In this document: positions 9,525-18,187 of the stretch, one piece after another
Numbering within the stretch: the stretch's first letter is position 1
How the letters are laid out: each line of letters begins with the position of its first letter
DNA from: an uncultured SAR86 cluster bacterium
GTDB lineage: Bacteria > Pseudomonadota > Gammaproteobacteria > Magnimaribacterales > D2472
Length of the DNA: 64,000 nt
Assembly (NCBI GenBank): GCA_902623685.1
Contig: CACNUQ010000002.1
Span: 37,650 to 101,649 of the forward strand
Direction: 5' to 3'
The notes under the pieces: model-generated
The model's input: only the letters and a program-made list of their open reading frames with translations
The model's database searches: none
What the model was told of the DNA's origin: nothing
Translations under genes and position numbers: made by a program

Positions 9525-9929
9525 TTAATTATCTACTGTTAACTTTGTGCTTAGCTGGAAAATATTTCCATTATATTCAAATGTAGCATATTCACTGTTC
9601 ACACTGAATAATTTATATTTATTTTCCAATAATGCACCCTGTTGTACAACAAATGTTTGGTTATTTCTTTCAACAATTACTGAAGCTCTTGAAGAGCTAG
9701 CTCTGAATCCTACAACTTTGTAATCAAAATTTGGTGATGGGCTGGATTCTAGTTGGCTCACTTCAACACTAGAACTGAATTGAGCGGACCCTTTAATGGG
9801 ACTGAAATCTATATTCATTTTATCAGGTCGAGATACAAAGGATAAAATTAGTAAATATAGGACATATCCCGCTAATAAAACCGCTAGACCAATAAAGGCT
9901 TTTTTAATAAAGAGATAATTTATATTCAT
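9525..9929 (-). CDS. gspC: short type II secretion protein GspC (HR domain only)
   Basis: Inner-membrane link between the platform and the secretin. The protein has a short cytoplasmic tail, one membrane helix (about 11-31), a short linker and the homology-region domain (about 68-134: YKVVGF, then FVVQQGALLENKYKL and ATFEYNGN). It stops there at 134 residues. Most GspC proteins are nearly twice as long and carry a C-terminal PDZ or coiled-coil domain implicated in substrate selection. No good Shine-Dalgarno is visible, and a strong hairpin lies 8 bases upstream of the ATG. Confidence 0.85.
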   Translation of the reverse strand: MNINYLFIKKAFIGLAVLLAGYVLYLLILSFVSRPDKMNIDFSPIKGSAQFSSSVEVSQLESSPSPNFDYKVVGFRASSSRASVIVERNNQTFVVQQGALLENKYKLFSVNSEYATFEYNGNIFQLSTKLTVDN

Positions 9930-9936
9930 ATAAATA

Positions 9937-9963
9937 AAATGAGCTACATAGTGTAGCTCATTT
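9937..9963 (-). terminator. hairpin between the TonB receptor and gspC
   Basis: A perfect 12-bp stem (AAATGAGCTACA pairing with TGTAGCTCATTT, positions 9937-9948 and 9952-9963) with a 3-base loop. On the minus strand it is followed by TTATTTATATG, a weak U-rich tract. On the plus strand it is followed by ATTTTTC. It could end or reduce the transcript of the receptor gene before gspC, or act as a leader or processing structure for the gsp mRNA. The short gap leaves little room for a separate gspC promoter downstream of it. Confidence 0.65.
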
Positions 9964-9981
9964 ATTTTTCTAATTTAAAAT

Positions 9982-12621
9982 TTAAAAATTCAGTTTAAAT
10001 CCAAGAGATATTGAGGTCCCTAATTCGTATTGATCATAGAAAATATTTGAATTTGCCATTGTTGCCTCATACTCTTCATTTAAAAGGTTCCTTACTTCTA
10101 ATGAAATCTTTAGCATAGATGAATCAAGCTCAATCTCTCTGCTATAGACAAAATCAATCGTTAGTGGGATTTGCTCAATAATATCTGGAAGAACATCCAA
10201 ACCTCTAGCTCTAACCCTATCATCAACATAATTAACAATCACAGTGGCTTGAGAATTAACTGAATAATCATCATAGCCAAATTGAAGATTGAATATATTC
10301 TCTGCTTGGCCTTGAAGCCTGGGATCTCTGCCATTGGCTAAGAGTGAGGCTGCAGATGTAACGACCCCACCAGAATTAATATAAGTATCACCACTGCCAA
10401 TAATAATTTCTGAATCTGTAAAAGTATAATTAACTTTTAACATGAATTCTTTTGAAGAAGCCCAGGTTGACTCAAAACCATCAAAGATTCTCTCATATTC
10501 AAATTCAAAACCCGAAAGCTCTGCTTTTGGAACATTTTGAAAAGTTGTAACTATTAAGTCACCAATTTCATTAACAGTTTCTTCAATAGGCTTATCGATT
10601 TCTTTATAAAAAGCACCGATCGTTAGGAATTGGTTAAGATCAAAGTAATATTCAGCCCTAAGATCTATATTATCAATTTCTGAATTTTCTAAATACAAAG
10701 AACCGGCCACAACCCTATCAGTATCTGGATCTATAAATAAGGTTGGCGATAATTCTCTAAATGTAGGCCTTGCGATCGTTTTAGAAACACCAAGTCTAAT
10801 TTGAAGATTTTCTGAGCCATCAGGCAGATAAGTCAATGTGAATGCTGGTAGTGCATAATCCTCATCAAGAGTTTTTTCTACAACATTATCCTTGCCAAGA
10901 AATAAGTCATATGTATTTATTTCTTGTTTACCATTTTCTTGTCTCACGCCAGCTGATAATCTTACTTGTTCGGAGAGCAGTGCATCCATGGATACATATG
11001 CAGCTGATGTCTCCAAGATACCTTCGTAGCCTGCAGGCGAAGAAGAAGCAGTATTTTCAATTACAAGCAATCTGTTCGGATCAAAGTTTTGATCTGCAAA
11101 AATATAATCAACTCTTTGATTCAAAGCTTCTGCTGGAAGCGGGCCACCGGCAGGGCTAAATCTGAAACTTCTAACCTCAGCATCACGATTATTATCTCTA
11201 TAATCAATACCAGCTTTAAGCTCAATATCCATTGTTTCCAATTCCAATGGGATAGAAACATCTAATCCAAAATTAAAGTCATTGTCATCGACACTGCTAA
11301 ACTGAGTTTGATTTTTACCAGTATTCACGTCGTATAACCAAGAATCAGGAGTTGAGGTGCCTACAACGCCTGATGAATCTTGATAAAATATCTCCCTTTC
11401 ATATGGCGCATCTCTGGTTGCTTTACCGTTGGCAAGTCTTACATCAAGAGTAGAGCCGTTATCAAACAGTTGAGAATAATTGAATTGATGGTTAAAAAGT
11501 GATCTCTCAAAGAACGCTAAATAATCTTCTCTGATATCCTGAGCATCACTAGGATCAAATCCATAAATGATTCTGGCTTTTTTTGTTCCTTTATGAATAT
11601 ATAAACCAGTATATTTGAGCTCAGTGGCATCAGTCTCTATACCAAACACACCCATTGCATAGGTGCTAACATCGTTAGATGTTGACTTAGTTTGCTTATT
11701 TTCAGCAATGATAACGTCGGCCCCACCTCCTGCTTGAGCTTGCAAATCACCGGTTTGTCTTAAGCCTTCTTGGGTTTGCCAATCACTTTTCATGCCAGCA
11801 GTAAAGAATACACCTGCCTTTGCTGAATTAAGACCAAGAGCAGAATTTAGATCCCAGTCTAACTCATTACCATAAGTAAAGTTAAATGAATTGTTAACTG
11901 GAACGTCACCTTCTTGAATTACCCACAGTTTTGAGTTTTCAAATTCACGTCCAAAATTTGCAAGTTCATAAGTCGCATAATTAGATCTATCAACTTTAGT
12001 GCCTGAAGCAATGCTTTGACCTAAAAGGGCTGGATAATTTCTGGTTCCGTCATCGTAACCGAAATCATCATCTCCACCACCATCATACAAAAGACCATCA
12101 GACAAAGAAGTACCATCATTGTAACCAGAAGAAAATGACAATGATAAAACCCTTTCTAAAGGTACCGCTTTAGTTTTGATGGCTATCATGCCTCCACCAA
12201 ACTCACCTGCCATTTCAGCTGAATAAGTTTTTTGCACTAAGGCAGATTCAATAGCTGCGGTTGGAAAGATGTCTAAGGGTACGACCCTTTTCAAAGGTTC
12301 TGGACTGGGCAAAGATGAGCCGTTAAGAGTAGCGGAAGAGTATCTTTCACCCAAGCCTCTTACATAAACATATTTACCTCTAACCAAACTTAAGCCTGTA
12401 AGTCTGGTTAGTGCTATAGCAATGTTATCATCGCCTGTTCGTTCAATATCAGAACTATCAAGGACAACATTGATTTCGGCCGTATCTCTTTTTTCGTCAG
12501 GAATAAAGGATCCACTGACCACCACTTCTTCTAGCTCTTGAGCTTGTATGCTCAAGGTTAAAGCAACTATTGGTAATGCAAGAGCCCTAAAACCTTTGTT
12601 AAGTTTAGTTTTATTTTTCAT
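9982..12621 (-). CDS. TonB-dependent outer-membrane receptor
   Basis: Outer-membrane active transporter of 879 residues. A signal peptide (to about residue 27, IQAQE) is followed by a TonB-box-like ELEEVVVSG segment, a plug domain (YVYVRGLGERYSSATLNGSSLPSPEP, then SAEMAGEFGGGMIAIKT) and a 22-strand-type barrel ending in the aromatic sequence GTSISLGFKLNF. A ribosome site CGGAG precedes the ATG. It lies 28 bp downstream of the duplicated lipoprotein gene on the same strand, so the two are probably co-transcribed. The substrate is not readable from sequence. The link to PhoB/PhoR suggests a phosphate-containing compound, which is inference. Confidence 0.93.
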   Translation of the reverse strand: MKNKTKLNKGFRALALPIVALTLSIQAQELEEVVVSGSFIPDEKRDTAEINVVLDSSDIERTGDDNIAIALTRLTGLSLVRGKYVYVRGLGERYSSATLNGSSLPSPEPLKRVVPLDIFPTAAIESALVQKTYSAEMAGEFGGGMIAIKTKAVPLERVLSLSFSSGYNDGTSLSDGLLYDGGGDDDFGYDDGTRNYPALLGQSIASGTKVDRSNYATYELANFGREFENSKLWVIQEGDVPVNNSFNFTYGNELDWDLNSALGLNSAKAGVFFTAGMKSDWQTQEGLRQTGDLQAQAGGGADVIIAENKQTKSTSNDVSTYAMGVFGIETDATELKYTGLYIHKGTKKARIIYGFDPSDAQDIREDYLAFFERSLFNHQFNYSQLFDNGSTLDVRLANGKATRDAPYEREIFYQDSSGVVGTSTPDSWLYDVNTGKNQTQFSSVDDNDFNFGLDVSIPLELETMDIELKAGIDYRDNNRDAEVRSFRFSPAGGPLPAEALNQRVDYIFADQNFDPNRLLVIENTASSSPAGYEGILETSAAYVSMDALLSEQVRLSAGVRQENGKQEINTYDLFLGKDNVVEKTLDEDYALPAFTLTYLPDGSENLQIRLGVSKTIARPTFRELSPTLFIDPDTDRVVAGSLYLENSEIDNIDLRAEYYFDLNQFLTIGAFYKEIDKPIEETVNEIGDLIVTTFQNVPKAELSGFEFEYERIFDGFESTWASSKEFMLKVNYTFTDSEIIIGSGDTYINSGGVVTSAASLLANGRDPRLQGQAENIFNLQFGYDDYSVNSQATVIVNYVDDRVRARGLDVLPDIIEQIPLTIDFVYSREIELDSSMLKISLEVRNLLNEEYEATMANSNIFYDQYELGTSISLGFKLNF

Positions 12622-12649
12622 TTGTAACTCCGTTGATTACTAACAGTTA

Positions 12650-15526
12650 TTAATCCAAGCTCCCTGGTACAGTCCAACCCTTGTACCAAGTATCAGTGGA
12701 GTCTTCTACAGCTCCAATATATGAAGTTGTTGTGAAGAAACTATCATTTTCAGCAGTTACAGTAACAGCATTTTCAGCAGTACCATTGATTACACCAGTA
12801 ACGGTAGGAACATAAGCTCCACCACCGGAATCTGCAGAGTAAAGGTTATTAGACCCAGCGGTTGCTAAGGCAGCGACTTGAGCTGCAGTAGCAGAATCAT
12901 CTCCAGCAGCACCCAATGCTTTACAGTCAAATGCTACAGAATTGAAAGTTACTTTTGGTGTTGAAGCACCATCTTGAAGGGTCTCTACTTTTGTATGCTC
13001 TAAGCAGGCTTTAGAATTGCTAGCCTCAAGCACTATTCCATTTTTGTAAATACCAGACACACCTTCTTTTAACTTAATAACATCGTCTAATCCGCTTGAA
13101 ATAAATGTAAAGTTAGATATCTGAGGCTGGGATCTTGGTTCTGTAAGATACCCAACTGCAGCATCGTTATTAACATTATCAGATTCAACAATATGGTCAC
13201 CACGATCGCTAGATTGCTTAACAATTACAAATTGCATTTTGCCTCTGTAACCCCAATCAATATCAAGGTTATCATCGCCAGCACCTGTGCAGATTAAATA
13301 TTTGACATTTACAGTTCCGCCAAAGAATTCAACACAGTCATCTTCATTGTTGTGAACTTGGATATATTCAACAGTGGTTCCAGTTCCAACGCCTCCAAAA
13401 GTAATACCGTTTAACTCATTACCTTCAAAGATTTCATACCCAGCATATTGGACTCTCAAGTATTTTAAGGTTCCAGAGTTGTCATCGTTTATTTCACCGC
13501 CCATATAATCTCCAGCAGAACCTTCAACGACCCTTTCGCAAGGAAGTGTTCTAACGCTATTAACAAATGAGCATTTGTTCAATTGAGCTTTACCAAGGAT
13601 GACTAAACCACCCCACAATCCTCTTGAGGAAGAAGTGACTTGGCCCATAACATCAGCTCTTGCTGTCATAATGATTGGAGCAGATTTTGTACCAATCGCA
13701 TTAATTTTTGAGCCTCTCATAACAACCAAGTAATCAGAACCAGAGTCACCAAAGACGGTTACACCAGCTTCGATGGTTAAAGTAGCTGAAGCTCCGCCAG
13801 CTTTAGTGCCATCTGATCCCATATCATTACCAATTTGAATTTTTCCATCTAATGCATAGTAGTTACCTCTTTGTAGAGTCACATCGGTTGTATAGGTTCC
13901 ATTCAATGTGCAAACTTTTTTGCCCTCAATGCTTCCAGTTTCAACCGTCCCAGAAGGGCACTCTGGCGGAGTGAATAGTCCAGTGGTCCATCCTGCAGCC
14001 CAATTATTATCTTCGTCTGATCCAGGGGCAAAAGCACCAACATAATTTGTTGCAGAAAAGAATGAATCTATTTGAGTCCCATTTGGACACAAAGGATTTG
14101 TCTGAGCAGTCCCACTTCCAGTTGCGCATACGGCGGCTTCATTATTATGGGCTGAAATCACAGCTGATTCATTAGTACCAAGGAAGTAACTTCCCACCAA
14201 TGTTTGATCGCCATAAGTAAGCTTTGTCGATCTTGCTTCAATTGAAGCTCCCAATTCAGCATCAGTTGCAGAATCATCTCCAGCATTATATTTATTTGGA
14301 GTTGAAACGAATACTGAATGTGTTGCAACTTTATCAAAACCAGGTGCATCTTGAGTGGTTTCTAAAAATGTATGCTCAAAAGCTGCTTTAGACGAGGAAG
14401 ATGGAACAGACACTATGCCGTTCATATAGACTCCAGAAACTCCTTCTTTTAATTTAATCGCATCATCTTGTCCGTTAGAGATAAAGGTAAAATTTGCAAT
14501 TTTTGGAGAAGAGCGAGGAGTCGTTAAATATCCAACTGCAGCATCACTATTAACATTATCAGATTCAACAATATGATCACCTCTAGAATCTACCGTAGAT
14601 TGAGCCACCAATACATATTGCATTTTCCCTGTGTAACCCCAATCAATATCTAAATTGTCATCACCTGCATTGGTACAAACTAGATGTTTAACATTGACTG
14701 TACCGCCAAAAAACTCGACACAATCATCTTCATTGTTATGAACCTGAACATAATCGACTGTTGTACCTGATCCAACAGCACCAAAAGTAATACCATTTAA
14801 TTCATTTCCTGGAAAAATTTCATAACCTGCGTGCTCAACTCTAACAAACCTAAGAGTTCCGGAATTATCTCCTGGTAAAGCCCCGCCCATTATTGCATCT
14901 GTGCTACCCTCAACAGCTTTCTCACATCCAGCCGTGCCACGAAGTTCATTAGAACATTTATTTATTGGAGCCCTGCCAAGTATCACTACTCCACCCCATA
15001 AACCACGAGCTGTTGATGCGTTTGTGATTGTTCCATCAAGAACAGTTGAATGAGTAAATACAATTGGTTTGGAAGCGGTTCCAGCAGCTTCTATTTTTGA
15101 ACCCCTATGAACAACAATATAATCATCAGTGGTTTTAGCAACTACAGTAACACCAGCTGGTATTGTTAGTACTGCAGGGTCGCCACCTGCTTTTGAACCA
15201 TCGCCACCAACATCAGCTCCGATTTCTACTTTTCCTAAAAGTCTCCAAATCACATCATTGGTGAGACTAAGATCATCTTTAACAACCCCGGATATAGCAC
15301 ATACGGTATTGCCCGCTATTGAAGAGTCTGTAGATACATTTGTTCCAGAGGGACAACTTCCTGTTAAAACTGAACCACCAACAGTAACAGTTGTGGTAGT
15401 GGCAGTAGGAGCTGCAACTTGTGAAAGTTCCCCAGGTGATGAGATTGCAGTATCAGAACCACCACCACATGAAGCTAAAAATATAAGTGAAAATGAAACT
15501 ATGAAAATTTTTTTGTTTGTAAGCAT
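12650..15526 (-). CDS. large internally duplicated lipoprotein, T2SS/TonB-associated
   Basis: A 958-residue protein of unknown function. The N-terminus MLTNKKIFIVSFSLIFLASC is a lipoprotein signal with the lipidated Cys20 followed by GGGSD. The rest consists of two homologous halves (about 58-505 and 523-958). Each starts CPSGT and contains the shared blocks RGLWGG, GNELNGITFG, VHNNEDDCVEFFGGTVNVK, DDNLDIDWGY, GDHIVESDNVN and IKLKEGVSG. The short beta-strand and Asp/Asn-rich pattern looks like a right-handed parallel beta-helix, perhaps calcium-binding. No catalytic motif is recognised. A clear GGAGAA ribosome site precedes the ATG. It lies between phoR and the TonB receptor, so a surface-exposed, T2SS-exported binding partner is a reasonable but unproven role. 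Confidence 0.85.
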   Translation of the reverse strand: MLTNKKIFIVSFSLIFLASCGGGSDTAISSPGELSQVAAPTATTTTVTVGGSVLTGSCPSGTNVSTDSSIAGNTVCAISGVVKDDLSLTNDVIWRLLGKVEIGADVGGDGSKAGGDPAVLTIPAGVTVVAKTTDDYIVVHRGSKIEAAGTASKPIVFTHSTVLDGTITNASTARGLWGGVVILGRAPINKCSNELRGTAGCEKAVEGSTDAIMGGALPGDNSGTLRFVRVEHAGYEIFPGNELNGITFGAVGSGTTVDYVQVHNNEDDCVEFFGGTVNVKHLVCTNAGDDNLDIDWGYTGKMQYVLVAQSTVDSRGDHIVESDNVNSDAAVGYLTTPRSSPKIANFTFISNGQDDAIKLKEGVSGVYMNGIVSVPSSSSKAAFEHTFLETTQDAPGFDKVATHSVFVSTPNKYNAGDDSATDAELGASIEARSTKLTYGDQTLVGSYFLGTNESAVISAHNNEAAVCATGSGTAQTNPLCPNGTQIDSFFSATNYVGAFAPGSDEDNNWAAGWTTGLFTPPECPSGTVETGSIEGKKVCTLNGTYTTDVTLQRGNYYALDGKIQIGNDMGSDGTKAGGASATLTIEAGVTVFGDSGSDYLVVMRGSKINAIGTKSAPIIMTARADVMGQVTSSSRGLWGGLVILGKAQLNKCSFVNSVRTLPCERVVEGSAGDYMGGEINDDNSGTLKYLRVQYAGYEIFEGNELNGITFGGVGTGTTVEYIQVHNNEDDCVEFFGGTVNVKYLICTGAGDDNLDIDWGYRGKMQFVIVKQSSDRGDHIVESDNVNNDAAVGYLTEPRSQPQISNFTFISSGLDDVIKLKEGVSGIYKNGIVLEASNSKACLEHTKVETLQDGASTPKVTFNSVAFDCKALGAAGDDSATAAQVAALATAGSNNLYSADSGGGAYVPTVTGVINGTAENAVTVTAENDSFFTTTSYIGAVEDSTDTWYKGWTVPGSLD

Positions 15527-15623
15527 GAACTTCTCCGATTATGAATCTGTTCATTAAACATATATAAAAAAAACTTCCTATAGATTTTAAGCAAACATTT
15601 TGAAAATACTTTTAAAACTTTGA

Positions 15624-15641
15624 GTAACAGATATGTAACAA
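15624..15641 (-). promoter_or_regulatory. Pho-box-like PhoB site upstream of the duplicated lipoprotein gene
   Basis: Read on the minus strand, the site is TTGTTAC-ATAT-CTGTTAC. These are two 7-bp direct repeats with an AT-rich 4-bp spacer, the same architecture as the enterobacterial Pho box (CTGTCAT-AWAW-CTGTCAY). It lies 18 bp beyond the phoR stop codon and about 98 bp before the lipoprotein start. An AT-rich stretch containing TATTTT follows at the distance expected for a -10 element. The match is by eye and PhoB binding is inferred. Confidence 0.65.
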
Positions 15642-15658
15642 AAATTTTATTTTAATAA

Positions 15659-17416
15659 TTAAGATGCAGGCAAGGTAAACCAAAATTCTGAACCATTTCC
15701 TTGTCTTGAATCAACGCCTACCTCACCATGTAAATTATTTACAAGGTTTCTTACGATCGCAAGACCCAGTCCACTGCCTTGCTGAGTATTAGCTCGTGCT
15801 GCTGCAGTTCTATAAAATCTTTTAAACACAGATCGTTGATCCTCATCAGGCACCCCCTCTCCTGAATCTAGAACAGAGATTTTAACAAATTCTCCTTGCT
15901 TCCTAATTCTTAGCTCAACCTCAGAATCATTCGGAGAATATTTAAAGGCATTATCAAGCAAATTATTTAAAATTCTTTCAACTGCCTGAGTATCAGCTTT
16001 AACACTTATCTCGGTGGAACGTTCAAATTTTAAATTAATATTTTTTCGTTTAGCTTTATTTTTAAAAGCCAAGATAACCGAATCAACAACATCGTTCAAT
16101 ACAATGTCATTAATGACAAATTTCAGTTCTCCGTATTCAATCCTAGATAAATCAATTAAAGAGGTAACCATTTCACTCAATCTATTTGCGTTATGCAAAA
16201 TGGCTTTTGAAAAAGTTTTTGCATCTTTTTTATCTTCAAGTGCGCCATTCAAAAGAGTTTCTGAATTAGCTTTTATTACACTTACTGGGGTTCTAAGCTC
16301 ATGCGATAAATTTGAAACAAAATCCCTTCGCATTGAATCCATTTGTCTCAATTGAGTGATATCATGAACCATCAAAATCATCCCCTTGGTAGCCTTAGAT
16401 TGATTCATGTGCGCAAGGATCCAACGCGTTTTATCATCCTCATCTTCTATCTCAAATTCCTCACTAAACATTCCTCTTTTTCGGGCTTTTTTGAACATAT
16501 TTAAAACTGCAGGAATTTTGAGCTCATCTATAGATAGGTCTAGAATTTCATCGAATCCGAAAATCTGAAGAATAAAATCATTTCTAAAATTTATAATTCC
16601 ATCTTGATCACACATTAAAATCCCCTCACCCAGTCCATCAAGCACAGCACCAAATTGATTACGTTGTTTTGTTATCAATGAAATCTGATTTTTAAGATCA
16701 GTAGAAATTGAAGAAATATCTCTAGCTACAGAGCCAATTTCATCAGACCTTCCCACCGGTAAAGATTTTAAATCTTTCTTTTTGAAGCTCCCTTCACCAA
16801 TGGCGGATGCTACTTTTTCTAAATCGACTAAGCTTGCTCTCATATAATTACCAGCTAATAAGCTTGCTAATATGGATACAATAATACCGACAACAACAAT
16901 TAAGGTAATTGAGTTAGCTAAAGAGGCCAAAATGTTATCTAAATACTCATATGGCACTGAAATTCTTATCACCCTATCTTCACCACTTGAAGAATCACGA
17001 ATGGCAAAATAAAGCATTTCTTGATTGGTTGTGTCACTGAATCTTTTGCTTGCCCCTTCTCCGGCTTCAAATGCTTTTGCAACCTCCGGTCGACTCATAT
17101 GATTGTCTAATTTAAGAACTTCATTCATAGTCACATCGGAATCAACCAAAACAACCCCAGAATTATCAATAAGCGTGATTCTTGATTCAGATGCTTCAGA
17201 ATATTCATCAATTTGGGACTTAAGAAAAATCAAATTTCCATTGCTTGATTGCGAGCCAATAACTTTTGCAAGAATTTTTGCCTCATGAGATAGCTCAATT
17301 TCTATTTGATTTTGAATACCAAGAGATAGATCTCTTTCTGCTACAACAAAAGCTAAAGAAATTCCTACCAGAAGGCAGGATAAAATAATTAAAAAGATTC
17401 GGGTTCGAATGCCCAT
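15659..17416 (-). CDS. phoR: sensor histidine kinase PhoR-like (HAMP-PAS-HisKA-HATPase)
   Basis: Membrane sensor kinase of 585 residues, paired with the PhoB-like regulator 8 bp upstream. Domains in order: membrane helix (about 7-25), an extracytoplasmic sensor region of about 140 residues, a second helix (about 165-190), HAMP (about 190-245), PAS (about 255-345), HisKA with phospho-acceptor His372 in NLSHELRTP, and an ATPase domain with NLLDNAFKYSP, DSGEGVP and GSGLGLAIV boxes. The large periplasmic domain resembles PhoR/WalK of Gram-positives and PnpS-type kinases more than E. coli PhoR, so the phosphate role is an inference from its partner and the nearby Pho-box-like sites. Confidence 0.85.
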   Translation of the reverse strand: MGIRTRIFLIILSCLLVGISLAFVVAERDLSLGIQNQIEIELSHEAKILAKVIGSQSSNGNLIFLKSQIDEYSEASESRITLIDNSGVVLVDSDVTMNEVLKLDNHMSRPEVAKAFEAGEGASKRFSDTTNQEMLYFAIRDSSSGEDRVIRISVPYEYLDNILASLANSITLIVVVGIIVSILASLLAGNYMRASLVDLEKVASAIGEGSFKKKDLKSLPVGRSDEIGSVARDISSISTDLKNQISLITKQRNQFGAVLDGLGEGILMCDQDGIINFRNDFILQIFGFDEILDLSIDELKIPAVLNMFKKARKRGMFSEEFEIEDEDDKTRWILAHMNQSKATKGMILMVHDITQLRQMDSMRRDFVSNLSHELRTPVSVIKANSETLLNGALEDKKDAKTFSKAILHNANRLSEMVTSLIDLSRIEYGELKFVINDIVLNDVVDSVILAFKNKAKRKNINLKFERSTEISVKADTQAVERILNNLLDNAFKYSPNDSEVELRIRKQGEFVKISVLDSGEGVPDEDQRSVFKRFYRTAAARANTQQGSGLGLAIVRNLVNNLHGEVGVDSRQGNGSEFWFTLPAS

Positions 17417-17424
17417 TTTAAGAG

Positions 17425-18129
17425 TTAATCAGTGTTTCTTGTAAAGCGATATCCAACACCTCGGATAGTCTGGATAAAATTCCCAACTCCGAGCAGCTTT
17501 TCTCGCAAGCGTTTAATATGAGTATCAACGGTTCTAGTTGTCACATCTGAGCTGTAACCCCATACTTCTTCAAGCAATTGATTTCTTGTTTGGACCCTGC
17601 CTCTTCTATTAAGAAGGTGTTTTAGCAGTTTAAACTCAAGAGAGGTTAAAGCGATTTCTTCATCGCTAACAAATACCTGGTGGGCATCCAAATTCATCCT
17701 TAAATCACCTGCTTCTATATCGGAGATATCATTTTCTTGCTGTGTACTAGCAGTACCTCTTTTTATGATAGCTTTTACCCTTAAGATTAATTCTCTAACA
17801 CTAAAGGGTTTAGTGACATAGTCATCGGCACCCAATTCAAAACCGACGACTCTATCCACTTCTTCTGTTTTAGCCGTTAGGATTATTATAGGAATATGTT
17901 TTGTTTTAGCATCAGATTTAATATCTCGACATAAAGTAAGACCTGAACCATCTGGTAACATTAAATCTAAAATGATCACATCTATCTTATTTGCATTTGC
18001 AGTCAGAGCTTTTTCACCTTCTGCTATTGACTGTGCCTGAACTACTTTAAAAGACTCTTTAGATAAATTGTAATCTATCGTTTTTCGAATATCAGGTTCG
18101 TCTTCAATAATTAAAACGCAATGTGACAT
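17425..18129 (-). CDS. phoB: response regulator PhoB-like (OmpR family)
   Basis: Transcription factor with a receiver domain (IIEDEPDIRK, phospho-acceptor Asp55 in ILDLMLPDGSG, then TAKTEEVDRVVGFELGADDYVTKPF) and a C-terminal winged helix (LTSLEFKLLKHLLNRRGRVQTRNQLLEEVWGY, then TRTVDTHIKRLREKL and IQTIRGVGYRF). These blocks are very close to PhoB. The frame is open to a TTG at 18162. The ATG at 18129, giving MSHCVLIIEDEP, fits the family and lies downstream of the likely promoter. It forms an operon with the kinase gene. Confidence 0.9.
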   Translation of the reverse strand: MSHCVLIIEDEPDIRKTIDYNLSKESFKVVQAQSIAEGEKALTANANKIDVIILDLMLPDGSGLTLCRDIKSDAKTKHIPIIILTAKTEEVDRVVGFELGADDYVTKPFSVRELILRVKAIIKRGTASTQQENDISDIEAGDLRMNLDAHQVFVSDEEIALTSLEFKLLKHLLNRRGRVQTRNQLLEEVWGYSSDVTTRTVDTHIKRLREKLLGVGNFIQTIRGVGYRFTRNTD

Positions 18130-18153
18130 ATTTACCCACTTTATTAGAACCCC

Positions 18154-18182
18154 TTTATACAATAAATTTTAACAAGAGTTAA
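18154..18182 (-). promoter_or_regulatory. likely promoter of phoBR
   Basis: On the minus strand TTAACT (18182-18177) and TATAAA (18159-18154) are separated by exactly 17 bp, a fair sigma-70 match. Transcription would begin near 18147, about 18 bases before the preferred phoB start codon at 18129. I see no good Pho box here, so autoregulation is not evident. Confidence 0.4.
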
Positions 18183-18187
18183 TTAAA

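Noticed and set aside
12650..15526. Repeat as a recent tandem duplication or assembly artefact
   Set aside because: The two halves differ at many amino acids and synonymous sites, so the duplication is old and real.
18130..18182. Pho autoregulatory site at the phoB promoter
   Set aside because: CTTGTTA lies there but no second unit at 11-bp spacing matches.
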